DNA of 64,000 bases, from assembly GCA_964433345.1 (NCBI GenBank), contig CAYSQJ010000003.1, positions 62,001-126,000 on the forward strand, in the 5' to 3' direction. Below the pieces are notes generated by a model, which worked only from the letters and a program-made list of their open reading frames with translations, made no database searches and was not told the origin of the DNA. The translations under genes were made by a program, and so were the position numbers. The DNA comes from Ga0077527 sp964433345 (GTDB lineage: Bacteria; Pseudomonadota; Gammaproteobacteria; Burkholderiales; SG8-41). Positions 7,570 through 16,007 of this stretch are shown in pieces (the first letter of the stretch is position 1; each line of letters begins with the position of its first letter).

Positions 7570-8520
7570 CTATTCGACGAACAGCGAACTGACCGAATCC
7601 TCGGCGCTGATGCGGCGCATTGTCTCGGCCATCAGGCCGGACACCGTCAGCACGCGGATTTTCGGGCACTGGCGTCCCATCTCCGTCAACGGAATGGTGT
7701 CGGTGACAACAATCTCGTCGAGCGCCGAGCCTGCGATTCGCTCCACCGCCGAGCCCGACAGCACCGGATGGGTGCAGTAGGCCAGCACCTTGGCGGCGCC
7801 ATGCTTCTTCAGTGCGGCCGCCGCCTCGCACAGCGTGTTGGCGGTGTCGACCATGTCATCGACCAGCACGCAGGTCCGTCCCTGCACTTCACCGATGATG
7901 TTCATCACCGTCGCCACATTCGGCCGCGGCCGCCGCTTGTCGATGATGGCGAGGTCGGCTTCCAGCCGCTTCGCCAGCGCCCGCGCCCGCACCACGCCGC
8001 CGACGTCCGGCGACACGACCACGAGTTCCTTGAAATTCCGTTTCCAGATGTCGCCGAGCATGATCGGCCCGGAGTAGATGTTGTCCACGGGGATGTCGAA
8101 AAATCCCTGTATCTGCTCCGAATGCAGGTCCATCGTCAGCACGCGGTCAACGCCGACGCTGGTCATCATATTCGCCACCACCTTGGCAGTGATCGGAACC
8201 CGTGCCGAGCTCGGCCGCCGGTCCTGGCGCGCATAGCCCATGTACGGAATGGCCGCCGTCACCCGCCCGGCCGAGGCGCGCTTCAGCGCATCGACCATCA
8301 CCAGCAGTTCCATCAGGTTATCGTTGGTGGGCGCACACACGGACTGCAGGATGAACACGTCTTTGCCGCGGACGTTCTCGAGAATCTCGACCATCACCTC
8401 GCCGTCGCTGAAGCGACCGACCTTGGCGCGGCCGATATGGATGTCAAGATGGCCGACCACCGCCTCCGCGAGACGCGGATTGGCGTTGCCGGTAAACACC
8501 ATCAGTCTGTCCAGTGCCAA
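7570..8520 (-). CDS. prs: Ribose-phosphate pyrophosphokinase (TTG start)
   Basis: 316 residues, normal length. It makes PRPP from ribose-5-phosphate and ATP for nucleotide, His, Trp and NAD synthesis. Visible motifs are GRFSDGEVMVEILENVRGKD, the catalytic loop region DKRRPRPN, and the PRPP-binding loop VLVDDMVDTANTLCEAA (around residues 218-234). The family usually begins a few residues before MVFTGNANP, which fits a TTG start (MALDRLMVFTG); the nearest ATG would remove six residues. It lies downstream of tRNA-Gln and ispE, and upstream of rplY. Confidence 0.96.
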   Translation of the reverse strand: MALDRLMVFTGNANPRLAEAVVGHLDIHIGRAKVGRFSDGEVMVEILENVRGKDVFILQSVCAPTNDNLMELLVMVDALKRASAGRVTAAIPYMGYARQDRRPSSARVPITAKVVANMMTSVGVDRVLTMDLHSEQIQGFFDIPVDNIYSGPIMLGDIWKRNFKELVVVSPDVGGVVRARALAKRLEADLAIIDKRRPRPNVATVMNIIGEVQGRTCVLVDDMVDTANTLCEAAAALKKHGAAKVLAYCTHPVLSGSAVERIAGSALDEIVVTDTIPLTEMGRQCPKIRVLTVSGLMAETMRRISAEDSVSSLFVE

Positions 8521-8561
8521 CTCACACCCCCTGCGCGACGCGCGCCGCCGCGGAAATCAAG

Positions 8562-8638
8562 TGGCTGGGGAGGAAGGATTCGAACCTTCGCATGCCGGAA
8601 TCAAAATCCGGTGCCTTAACCAGCTTGGCGACTCCCCA
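8562..8638 (-). tRNA. tRNA-Gln (anticodon TTG)
   Basis: 77 bases with encoded CCA. The acceptor stem TGGGGAG pairs with CTCCCCA. The anticodon arm is CCGGA-TTTTGAT-TCCGG, so the anticodon is TTG (UUG), reading CAA/CAG. The T arm has GGTTCGAATCC. It lies between ispE and prs on the same strand and is probably processed from their common transcript. Confidence 0.97.
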
Positions 8639-8700
8639 ACCGAAACCTGCAACTGCCTCCGGCGCCCCGCCCTTACCGAGCCGGCCGCCGGCACTGCGAT

Positions 8701-9549
8701 TCAGTCATCCATTCCGTCCGCGAGTCCGTGCAGCGGATGCACATCCAGACTCCGCGCGACAAAGCCCTGCATCCCGGGCGGGCGTGCCGAAAAGGCGCTG
8801 AGCGCGCCGGCTTCGTCCGCAAAATCCGCAAAAACACAGGCTCCCGAGCCACTCATCTGCCCTGCGCCAAGCGACTTGAGCCACATGAGATGCCTGCCGA
8901 CCTCCGGATACAGTCTGCAGACCAGTGGCTCCAGATCGTTCCCCGCAGGCACGGAAAAGCCTTGTATTTTAACTGCTTCGGAGTCCCGTTTCAATTCCGG
9001 GTGCTGAAAAATGCCGGCTGTCGCCACCGCCACCGGCGGCACCAGCACCAGGTACCAGGCCGGCGGCACCGCCAGCGGCTGCAATTGTTCGCCAATGCCG
9101 CCCGCCAGGGCGGTGCGCCCATAGACGAATGCCGGCACGTCCGCCCCCAGCGGCAATGCCAGTTCCTGCAGGCGCTGGCGCGGCAGACCGGTTCCCCAGA
9201 GATGATTCAAGGCGAGCAGGGTGGTCGCGGCATCGGAACTGCCGCCACCGAGGCCACCGCCGATGGGCAGGCGTTTCTCGACCCGGATATCGGCGCCAAG
9301 GCGGGTGCCGGTATCGGCCTTGAGCGCCCGGGCCGCACGCAGCGCAAGGTCCCCCGCCTCGGTGACTCCGGGCAATTCCTGCGTCCGCGCGATGACACCG
9401 TCGCTGCGCAGCCGAATCCATACCGTGTCGCCGAAATCGATGAAGCGGAACACTGTCTGCAGCAGGTGGTATCCGTCCGCACGGCGGCCGGTGACCCGCA
9501 GCATGAGGTTGAGCTTCGCCGGCGCCGGAAATCCGCAGCAGCCGTTCAT
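8701..9549 (-). CDS. ispE: 4-diphosphocytidyl-2-C-methyl-D-erythritol kinase
   Basis: 282 residues, a GHMP kinase of the MEP isoprenoid pathway that phosphorylates CDP-ME. It begins with FPAPAKLNLMLRVTGRRADGYHLL, the substrate-binding Lys/Asn and Asp/Gly/Tyr/His signature, and has the ATP loop PIGGGLGGGSSDAATTLLALN near residues 92-112. Near residues 229-237 GAGQMSGSGACVF is the third GHMP motif. The start overlaps the lolB stop by four bases (ATGA), so translation is likely coupled. tRNA-Gln follows 62 bp downstream. Confidence 0.97.
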   Translation of the reverse strand: MNGCCGFPAPAKLNLMLRVTGRRADGYHLLQTVFRFIDFGDTVWIRLRSDGVIARTQELPGVTEAGDLALRAARALKADTGTRLGADIRVEKRLPIGGGLGGGSSDAATTLLALNHLWGTGLPRQRLQELALPLGADVPAFVYGRTALAGGIGEQLQPLAVPPAWYLVLVPPVAVATAGIFQHPELKRDSEAVKIQGFSVPAGNDLEPLVCRLYPEVGRHLMWLKSLGAGQMSGSGACVFADFADEAGALSAFSARPPGMQGFVARSLDVHPLHGLADGMDD

Positions 9550-10100
9550 TGCGTTTCCGGTTCCCGCCAGGCGTCGATGACCATGCGCATGCGCTGGCTG
9601 CCATGCTCCAGATCCAGGCGTTGCGGCAATGCTGCAGGCTCCGCTTCGGGATAGACATAGCGCACCAGCCAGCCGCCCTGCTCCAGCCGGGAGAGGCGGC
9701 CACGGGCATCGCGTTCGACCACTGCGGCTTCCACATCCGGCACCGCGGTACCGCGCATCCAGTACTGGAGCTGGGCCAGCGGCAGCGGCCAGCCCAGCGC
9801 GCGGCGCGTCAGACCCTCGGCCGAGAACGCGCGGTACTCCTGCTGGTCGGCCGCGGTAAGCGTTGCGCCGCTGTCATCCATGCGCAGCTGCGCCAGCGTG
9901 GTGCCGGCAGGCGACATCAGCCAGATTTCGTTCACGGGCAGTTGATGGCGCCAGCGGAATGCGGCCGCGAAGGCACGGCCCTCGCCGCTGACCAGCAGCC
10001 GGCCCAGCGCGTCGAAGGGCATCGAGGGTACCGCCGGACCGGACAGCGCCGCGCAACCTGCCAGCAACAACGCCGCAACGGCGGCGATCACGGACCTCAT
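9546..10100 (-). CDS. lolB: Outer-membrane lipoprotein receptor LolB
   Basis: 184 residues from ATG 10100. It has a lipoprotein signal (MRSVIAAVAALLLAGC, lipobox LLAGC) and a LolB body with RFAAAFRWRHQLPVNEIWLMSPAG-type and LARRALGWPLPLAQLQYWMRG-type segments. LolB accepts lipoproteins from LolA and inserts them in the outer membrane. An open frame extends upstream to 10226, but only from the Met at 10100 is there a signal peptide. The start overlaps the preceding TPR lipoprotein stop (ATGA) and the end overlaps ispE, so the three genes are translationally coupled. Confidence 0.94.
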   Translation of the reverse strand: MRSVIAAVAALLLAGCAALSGPAVPSMPFDALGRLLVSGEGRAFAAAFRWRHQLPVNEIWLMSPAGTTLAQLRMDDSGATLTAADQQEYRAFSAEGLTRRALGWPLPLAQLQYWMRGTAVPDVEAAVVERDARGRLSRLEQGGWLVRYVYPEAEPAALPQRLDLEHGSQRMRMVIDAWREPETQ

Positions 10101-11878
10101 TGCGCGGATTGCAGGACCACCGGGGCCAGACGCTTGATCGTGCCCTGCAGGGCCTCGTTCTTCGGCTGCGCGCGCAGGGCTTCGGCCCAGATCTTCTGCG
10201 CCTCGTCCCGCCGCCCCATCGCCCACAGCACTTCACCGAGGTGGGCGGCGATTTCGCCGTCGGGCCGCATTTCGTAGGCCCGCCGCAGGTGGCCCAGCGC
10301 CGCCTCGTTGTCACCGAGCCGGTAGAGCACCCAGCCAAGGCTGTCGAGTATGAACGGGTCATTCGGCGCCAGTTTGTGCGCGGTCTCGATCAGTGTGCGG
10401 GCTTCCGACAGGCGCTGATTGCGATCCGCCAGCGTGTAGCCGAGGGCATTGTGGGCATGGGCATGGTCAGGCTGCAGCGCGATCAGGCGACGAAGATTGG
10501 CTTCGAGCACGTCGAGGCGGTTCACCTTCTCCGCCGCCATCGCATGATCGTAGAGCAGATCGGGGCTGTCGGGACTGCGCGCCAGTGCCTCGCCGAGGAA
10601 ATCGAAGGCCTCTTGGTAGGCGCCGGACTCGCGCAGCAGACCCGCCTCGGCCAGCGTCAGCTGCGTGCGCTGGCGGGCGTCTCCCGGATTGATGCCGCGC
10701 AGGTACTTGCGCGCATCCTCAAGCTTTCCCTGGCGGGCGAGGACCCCGGCATATCTTGCCTGCGCCGGAATGAACTGCGCGCCATGCGTGATGCTCGAAT
10801 ACCACTTCAATGCCTCGCTGTCGCGCTTCAGCTCCTCGTTGACCTGCCCCAGATACATCCGGACCATGCCCGGATCCTTGGCCCCGATCTCTAGAGCGCG
10901 CCGCAGCTGGATGTCGGCCGCGGCATAATCCTTTGCCTGCATCGACAGCGTGGCCACCGCCATCGCGATCTCGGCATTGTTGGGCGCTTCGCCGAGGAGA
11001 ATCTCGAACTGCTTGCGCGCTTCCGGATAACGCTGCGCGCGGACCAGCAGCCGGGCATAGTTCAGCCGGGCGTCGCGGGCACCGGGATAGGCCTTGACGA
11101 ACTCGCCGAGAAATGTAACGGCCTCGTCCACCGAATCGCGCTGCAGCGCCTGCGCCTGGAACAGCGCCGCGAGCTCCCAGCCCGGCCGCAGCCTGAGCGC
11201 CTCGCGCGAGGCCTTGAGCGCGGTTGCCGCATCGTCGGCACTCCATGCCGCCTGGGCCAGCGCAAGGCTCGCTTCGGGAACCGCGGAATAACCTGAAGCC
11301 AGGCGGCCGATCAGCTTCTGGATCGCCGCCTTGTCCTTGTGTCCCGACAACAGCGAATAAAGCTGGAGAAAATTCTGTCCGACATTCTCCTGATCGCCGG
11401 CCAGCCATTTTTCGAGATGGGGTTGCGCATCGTCAAGCCGCGACTGGTTGACCAGCAAGGCAATGACGGTCTGCCGGGCACGCCTCGATTCGGGATCGGC
11501 CTGCAACCACAGCGTTGCAGCTTCCAGCGCCGCCGGCATAAACCGGGCGTTCCAGGCAATTTCGGTGGCGCGGCGCGCAATCCGCGGATCCCGGGTTTCG
11601 CGCGCGACCTCGAGAAAAGCAGGCACCGCGACATGCGGCTGGCCGCGCTGAGCGGCGATTTCCGCAAGAGTGATCTTGAACAGGATCGATTCGCTCAACT
11701 CGACGGTCGGCAACGGCGCCTGCCGCTGCTGCGGTGGCCGCGTGACGACCTTCGGCAGCGGCGGCTTGGTCGCGGTCTCGGCCGCGGGCTTCGTCGAGGC
11801 GTCAGGCGCCCGCGGCGGTTGCGCGCAGGCCGCCAGGAAAAGGCTTGCCAATAAGGCTGCAGATCGGGTCAGGTTCAT
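10097..11878 (-). CDS. TPR-repeat lipoprotein upstream of lolB
   Basis: 593 residues. It begins MNLTRSAALLASLFLAAC with a lipobox (LAAC), then a Pro/Ala-rich linker, then many tetratricopeptide repeats to the C-terminus (for example ALGYTLADRNQRLSEARTLIETAH and DSLGWVLYRLGDNEAALGHLRRAYEMRPDG). TPR solenoids bind proteins, so a periplasmic scaffold or assembly role is inferred. Homologues commonly precede lolB-ispE in betaproteobacteria. A longer frame reaches 11956, but the signal peptide fixes the start at 11878. A promoter-like pair lies 80-110 bp upstream. Exact function unknown. Confidence 0.88.
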   Translation of the reverse strand: MNLTRSAALLASLFLAACAQPPRAPDASTKPAAETATKPPLPKVVTRPPQQRQAPLPTVELSESILFKITLAEIAAQRGQPHVAVPAFLEVARETRDPRIARRATEIAWNARFMPAALEAATLWLQADPESRRARQTVIALLVNQSRLDDAQPHLEKWLAGDQENVGQNFLQLYSLLSGHKDKAAIQKLIGRLASGYSAVPEASLALAQAAWSADDAATALKASREALRLRPGWELAALFQAQALQRDSVDEAVTFLGEFVKAYPGARDARLNYARLLVRAQRYPEARKQFEILLGEAPNNAEIAMAVATLSMQAKDYAAADIQLRRALEIGAKDPGMVRMYLGQVNEELKRDSEALKWYSSITHGAQFIPAQARYAGVLARQGKLEDARKYLRGINPGDARQRTQLTLAEAGLLRESGAYQEAFDFLGEALARSPDSPDLLYDHAMAAEKVNRLDVLEANLRRLIALQPDHAHAHNALGYTLADRNQRLSEARTLIETAHKLAPNDPFILDSLGWVLYRLGDNEAALGHLRRAYEMRPDGEIAAHLGEVLWAMGRRDEAQKIWAEALRAQPKNEALQGTIKRLAPVVLQSAQ

Positions 11879-11956
11879 CGGATCAGGGCGCCACGGCTGC
11901 GGCGAAGGGCAAGAATTGCGGCGACGCGAAGTGCAATCGCCTACATAATGAGACAC

Positions 11957-11985
11957 ATATTAGGTATATTTGTTGCCAATCACAA
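11957..11985 (-). promoter_or_regulatory. Candidate sigma-70 promoter of the TPR-lolB-ispE operon
   Basis: On the minus strand TTGTGA (11985-11980), a 17-base spacer and TAATAT (11962-11957). Each box matches consensus at about four of six positions. It faces the TPR lipoprotein start at 11878. Confidence 0.45.
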
Positions 11986-11992
11986 GGCAACA
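11971..11992. promoter_or_regulatory. Operator-like dyad in the divergent TPR/ABC intergenic region
   Basis: TGTTGCC (11971-11977) and GGCAACA (11986-11992) form a perfect 7-bp dyad with an 8-base spacer. It overlaps the candidate -35 box of the minus-strand promoter and is 31 bp before the plus-strand ABC gene, a typical position for a regulator site. The regulator is unknown. Confidence 0.5.
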
Positions 11993-12022
11993 TCCGGCCA
12001 GGCAACCTCGCTGCACTCCACC

Positions 12023-12982
12023 ATGATTCCCACAGACCCCGCTCTGACCATCTGTGCACGGGGCCTGTCCCGCAGCTTCGGCAAGCACCTTGCAGTCAAA
12101 CCCCTTGACCTGGACGTGAGGCGTGGCGAGGTCGTCGGCCTGCTGGGACCCAATGGCGCCGGCAAATCCACCACCATGCAGATGCTCACCGGCAACCTTG
12201 CACCGGGCAGCGGAGAAATCCGCATCTGCGGCATCGACCTGCTCGAATCGCCGAAGCTCGCGAAAGCGCGCATCGGCTACCTGCCGGAAACACCCCCGTT
12301 GTACCGCGAACTGACCGTGCGCGAATATCTCGAGCTCGTGGCGCGGCTGCACCGCGTGGCAAAGGCGCGACAGGCCGACGCCGTAACCTCGGCGATGGCA
12401 CGCTGCGGCCTCGCCGACGTTGGACGCAAGCTGATCGGCACGCTGTCCAAGGGTTACCAGCAGCGCGTCGGCATCGCCCAGGCCATCGTCCACGAGCCCG
12501 ATGTGGTCATTCTCGACGAACCGACGGTGGGACTCGACCCCAACCAGATCCTCGACATCCGCAGGCTGATCCGGGAACTCGGCAACCGGCAGAGCGTCAT
12601 CCTGTCGACGCACATCCTGCCCGAGGTCGAGGCCGTCTGCGACCGCGTGCAGATCATGCATCACGGCGAAATCGTGTTCAGCAACACCATCGCCGGGCTG
12701 CGCGAATTCCAGAGCGGCCGCACGATGATTGTCGGGCTGCAGCACCCGCCGGCGCAGGAAGCGCTGGCCGCGATCCCCGGCGTCGAGCAGGTGGATGCCG
12801 AAGGCGACGGGCGCTTCCGTATCCGTTTTGCGCCGGACTGCGATCCCTCGGCCGCACTGATCGGCGCGGCGGCTGCCGGCGACTGGGGCCTGCAGCAACT
12901 GACTCCGGCGCGCAGCAGCCTCGAGGACGTGTTCGTGCACCTGACCCAGGATGATCCGGACAAGTCCGGCGGCCCCGCATGA
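12023..12982 (+). CDS. ABC transporter ATPase, Gld-like
   Basis: 319 residues from ATG 12023. Walker A is GPNGAGKST (near residue 42), the signature LSKGYQQRVGIAQAIVHEP, and Walker B VVILDEPTVGLDPNQ, followed by the H-loop STHILPEVEAVC. The C-terminal ~80 residues form an extra domain typical of exporter ATPases. With the next gene it makes a transporter like that annotated as gliding-motility GldA/GldF. Non-gliding bacteria keep this set, so the substrate is unknown. The frame opens earlier, at 11948, but homology starts after 12023. It is the first of four plus-strand genes ending in a DUF4340 protein. Confidence 0.9.
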   Translation: MIPTDPALTICARGLSRSFGKHLAVKPLDLDVRRGEVVGLLGPNGAGKSTTMQMLTGNLAPGSGEIRICGIDLLESPKLAKARIGYLPETPPLYRELTVREYLELVARLHRVAKARQADAVTSAMARCGLADVGRKLIGTLSKGYQQRVGIAQAIVHEPDVVILDEPTVGLDPNQILDIRRLIRELGNRQSVILSTHILPEVEAVCDRVQIMHHGEIVFSNTIAGLREFQSGRTMIVGLQHPPAQEALAAIPGVEQVDAEGDGRFRIRFAPDCDPSAALIGAAAAGDWGLQQLTPARSSLEDVFVHLTQDDPDKSGGPA

Positions 12983-12998
12983 GCGTGAGGAACCCAGA

Positions 12999-13769
12999 AT
13001 GATATTCACCATTGCCGGCAAGGAACTGCGCGCGCTGTTCGCCTCGCCTCTGGCCTGGCTGGTGCTCACCGTGATCCAGGTCGTGCTCGGTTATGGTTTC
13101 CTGCGCCGGCTCGATGATTTCCTGCAGATCCAGCCGCAACTCGCGCAAATGGCGAGCCCGCCCGGCTTCACCGAACTGGTCGCGGCGCCGACCTATGCCA
13201 CCGCCGCGGCAGTGCTGCTGTTTGCGGTGCCGCTGCTCGCCATGCGCATGATCGCCGAGGAACGACGCAACCAGACGCTGACGCTGCTGCTGTCGGCGCC
13301 GGTATCGATGACCGAGATCGTGATCGGCAAGTTCACCGGACTGATGGCTTTCCTGCTGATCATCGTCCTGCTGGTGCTGGCCATGCCGCTGATGCTGGTC
13401 ACCGGCACCCGCCTCGATTTCGGTCTGCTCGCCGGCCTGACGCTGGCGCTGCTGCTGCTCGCCGCGGGGTTTGCCGCGGTCGGGCTCTACGCCTCGAGCC
13501 TGACCGCCCAGCCGATGGCGGCCGCACTGCTCGGTTTCGGCATGCTGATGGCGATGCTGTTCATGGGTGAAACGGCCGGCGACAGCCTGCGCTCCCGCGG
13601 CTGGCACCTGCCCGCGGCGTTCATCCAGGTATTTTCGCCGCTGAAGAATTTCGAGCCGCTTGGCCGGGGCATGATCGACAGCTACGCAATCGTCTGCGCG
13701 CTGCTTCTCGCCGCCGGCTTCCTGTTGCTGACCATCCGCCGCCTCGACGGCCGGCGGCTTAGGGGATAA
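12999..13769 (+). CDS. ABC transporter permease, Gld-like
   Basis: 256 residues from ATG 12999. The N-terminus IFTIAGKELRALFASPLAWLVLTVIQ and about six hydrophobic helices mark an ABC-2 type permease in the GldF/CcmB-like group. A conserved ERRNQTLTLLLSAPVSMTEIVIGKF motif (residues 87-110) lies in the cytoplasmic loop typical of ABC-2 permeases. It starts 16 bp after the ATPase gene and is followed with a 2-bp gap by the GldG-like gene, so the set is one operon. Substrate unknown. Confidence 0.88.
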   Translation: MIFTIAGKELRALFASPLAWLVLTVIQVVLGYGFLRRLDDFLQIQPQLAQMASPPGFTELVAAPTYATAAAVLLFAVPLLAMRMIAEERRNQTLTLLLSAPVSMTEIVIGKFTGLMAFLLIIVLLVLAMPLMLVTGTRLDFGLLAGLTLALLLLAAGFAAVGLYASSLTAQPMAAALLGFGMLMAMLFMGETAGDSLRSRGWHLPAAFIQVFSPLKNFEPLGRGMIDSYAIVCALLLAAGFLLLTIRRLDGRRLRG

Positions 13770-13771
13770 CG

Positions 13772-15133
13772 ATGCGTGCCACCGGCAGGCTGCGCTGGCA
13801 GCAGAGGATACAGAGCGGGATTTTCGTCATCCTGCTTGCCGTGGTCACCGCGCTGGCGGCCTACCTGGCCCTCCAGTACCGCTACGAAAAGGATGTCACC
13901 CGTGCCGCGCGCAACACGCTGTCGGCAGCGACGCTTGGCGCGCTGCAGCAGATGCAGGGGCCGCTGCGGGTGACCGCGTACGCGCTGCGCCAGGATGCCA
14001 GCGGCAGCAATGTGCACCGCATGCTCGAAGAACGGGTGCGCAACTACCAGCGCGCCAAGCGGGACCTTGAACTGCGACTGGTCGATCCGCGCGAGCAGCC
14101 GAAAGTGGCGGCCGAGGCCGGACTGCGCACGCCGAATGCGCTGGTCATCGAATACCAGCGGCGCTCCGAACAGATCGCGCTGAGCGATTTCAACGAGCAG
14201 AACTTCGCCAATGCGCTGCTGCGCCTGCTGCGCGGAGCCAACAGCCTGGTGCTGTGGATGGATGGCCACGGCGAGCGCAAGCTCGACGGCGTCGCCAACC
14301 ATGACCTCGGAAGCTTCGGACAGCAGCTGCGCGAGAAAGGCTTCAGCACCAGCAGCATCAACCTCGGGCTCGCCCAGGAAGTGCCCGCGAACGCGGCACT
14401 GCTGGTGGTGACGCATCCACAGGTCGAATTGCAGTCCGCAGAAGTCGACAAGCTGTTGTCCTACGTCGATCGCGGCGGCAACCTGCTGTGGCTGATCGAC
14501 ACCGAGCCCCTGCGCGGCCTGCAGCCGCTCGCCGAGAAACTGGGCCTGGTCCTGACGCCCGGGACCGTCATCGACCCTGCGCTGCCTCCGCGCAGCGGCC
14601 CTCCGGTGTTCGCGGTCGCAGCCAACTACGCGCGACATCCGGTGGCCGGCACGCTGCAGTACAACACCCTCTTTCCCCACTCGCGCCAGATCGGCGCCGA
14701 TGACGGTTCGGGCTGGCGGGTCACACCGCTGATCGACGTCGCGCCGCGCGGCTGGGTGGAAACCGGAATGCTCGACGCGAAGTCGACCTTTGACAAGTCG
14801 CGGGACTTTCCGGGGCCCGTGAACATCGCAACCGCGCTGGAGCGCACCGTCGGCGACCGCGAGCAGCGGGTCATCGTCGTCGGCACCGGGCACTTCCTGT
14901 CCAACAGCTTCATCGGCAACGGCGGCAATCTCGCACTCGGCGTCAGCATGATGAACTGGCTGGCCGGAGAGGACGCACTGGTCACCATCGACCCGAGGCC
15001 GGCTGCGGACACCCGGCTCGAGGTCGGCACCATGCATCTCTACGCAATCGCCGTCATCGTGCTGCTGCTGTTTCCGCTGATTTTTGCAGTCACCGGCGGC
15101 GTGGTCTGGTGGCGCCGGCGCAATGCCGCCTGA
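13772..15133 (+). CDS. GldG-like ABC-associated membrane protein
   Basis: 453 residues. One N-terminal membrane helix (FVILLAVVTALAAYLAL), a large periplasmic region with an ABC-type-uncharacterised/GldG fold (PNALVIEY, NSLVLWMDGHGERKL, AALLVVTHPQVELQ, DKLLSYVDRGGNLLWLIDTEP), and a second helix near the C-terminus (LYAIAVIVLLLFPLIFAVTGGVVWW) followed by Arg-rich residues. An AGGGGA site 6 bases before ATG 13772 supports the start. In the Gld system GldG partners the permease; here it probably forms the extracytoplasmic part of an exporter with the two preceding genes. Function unknown. Confidence 0.85.
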   Translation: MRATGRLRWQQRIQSGIFVILLAVVTALAAYLALQYRYEKDVTRAARNTLSAATLGALQQMQGPLRVTAYALRQDASGSNVHRMLEERVRNYQRAKRDLELRLVDPREQPKVAAEAGLRTPNALVIEYQRRSEQIALSDFNEQNFANALLRLLRGANSLVLWMDGHGERKLDGVANHDLGSFGQQLREKGFSTSSINLGLAQEVPANAALLVVTHPQVELQSAEVDKLLSYVDRGGNLLWLIDTEPLRGLQPLAEKLGLVLTPGTVIDPALPPRSGPPVFAVAANYARHPVAGTLQYNTLFPHSRQIGADDGSGWRVTPLIDVAPRGWVETGMLDAKSTFDKSRDFPGPVNIATALERTVGDREQRVIVVGTGHFLSNSFIGNGGNLALGVSMMNWLAGEDALVTIDPRPAADTRLEVGTMHLYAIAVIVLLLFPLIFAVTGGVVWWRRRNAA

Positions 15134-15139
15134 GGGCGC

Positions 15140-15991
15140 ATGAAACACGGCTGGCTGTCCCTGCTCGCCCTGCTGGCGGTCGCCGCCGTCCTCGGCGTGC
15201 TGGCCTGGCGCGCACCCTCGCCCGGCGAAAGCGTGCCGCCGCTGTCGACGCTGGCGCCGGCGCAGGCGCAGAGGGTCACGCTGGTGCGCGCCGGACAAAC
15301 TCCTGTCGAACTTGAACGCCGGGATGCGCAGTGGCTGATGACCGCCCCGCTGCGCGCGCGCGCCGACGAATTCCAGGTCATGCGCATGCTGGCGCTGCTC
15401 GAAACCAGGCCGGCAGCGCGGTTCCCGGCAGGTGATCTCGAGCGTTTCGACCTGCAGTCGCCGGTAGCGCGGCTGACCGTCGATGGCAGCGAATACGCCT
15501 TCGGCGGCATCAACACGGTCACCCGCGAGCAGTACGTGAGGCACGGAGACACCGTATACGCGGTCGCACTGCGACATGGCGCGGCATTGCCGGCCGAACC
15601 GGTGGCCCTGATCCGTCGCGTGCTGCTCAATGAAAACGAAATTCCCGCGGCGATCCTGCTGCCGGAATTCAGCGTGCGTCAGGCTGGCGGCCGCTGGACA
15701 CTGACACCACCCGCGGCCGGGGCCGGCGCCGATGAACTGCAGGCTTTCGTCGATCGCTGGCGGCAGGCCTCTGCCGCGCGTGCCGAGCCCCACGACGGGC
15801 GCAAGCCGCTGGCCGAGGTGCGCATGGAATTGCGCGAAGGTGCGCCCTTGGTATTTTCAGTTCTGCAGCGCGAACCCAATCTGGTGCTGTGGCGCCACGA
15901 CAACGGACTGCAGTACAGCTTCCTCGCCGGCGCCGGGCAGGCGCTCCTGACGCACCCCGTGCGCCCGGTATCAGTAAAAAATAATCAATAA
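15140..15991 (+). CDS. DUF4340 domain protein
   Basis: 283 residues. An N-terminal membrane anchor (WLSLLALLAVAAVLGVLAWR) is followed by a beta-rich periplasmic part with DUF4340-type features (LERRDAQWLMTAPLRARADEFQVMRMLALLE, RFDLQSPVARLTVDGSEYAFGG). DUF4340 genes often follow the Gld-like ATPase, permease and GldG genes, as here with a 6-bp gap. This suggests a four-part envelope complex. No enzyme motif is seen. It is followed 16 bp later by mutM. Confidence 0.85.
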   Translation: MKHGWLSLLALLAVAAVLGVLAWRAPSPGESVPPLSTLAPAQAQRVTLVRAGQTPVELERRDAQWLMTAPLRARADEFQVMRMLALLETRPAARFPAGDLERFDLQSPVARLTVDGSEYAFGGINTVTREQYVRHGDTVYAVALRHGAALPAEPVALIRRVLLNENEIPAAILLPEFSVRQAGGRWTLTPPAAGAGADELQAFVDRWRQASAARAEPHDGRKPLAEVRMELREGAPLVFSVLQREPNLVLWRHDNGLQYSFLAGAGQALLTHPVRPVSVKNNQ

Positions 15992-16007
15992 AAACATATA
16001 GTTACGA

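Noticed and set aside
8562..8638. tRNA-Gln as an attachment site for the island integrase
   Set aside because: The tRNA lies 3.7 kb from the island inside a conserved housekeeping operon with no foreign DNA beside it.
13682..15793. 703-codon minus-strand frame under the GldG/DUF4340 genes
   Set aside because: Composition is Arg/Gln/Gly-rich, without motifs, and it lies opposite two genes with clear membrane and domain structure; a high-GC shadow.
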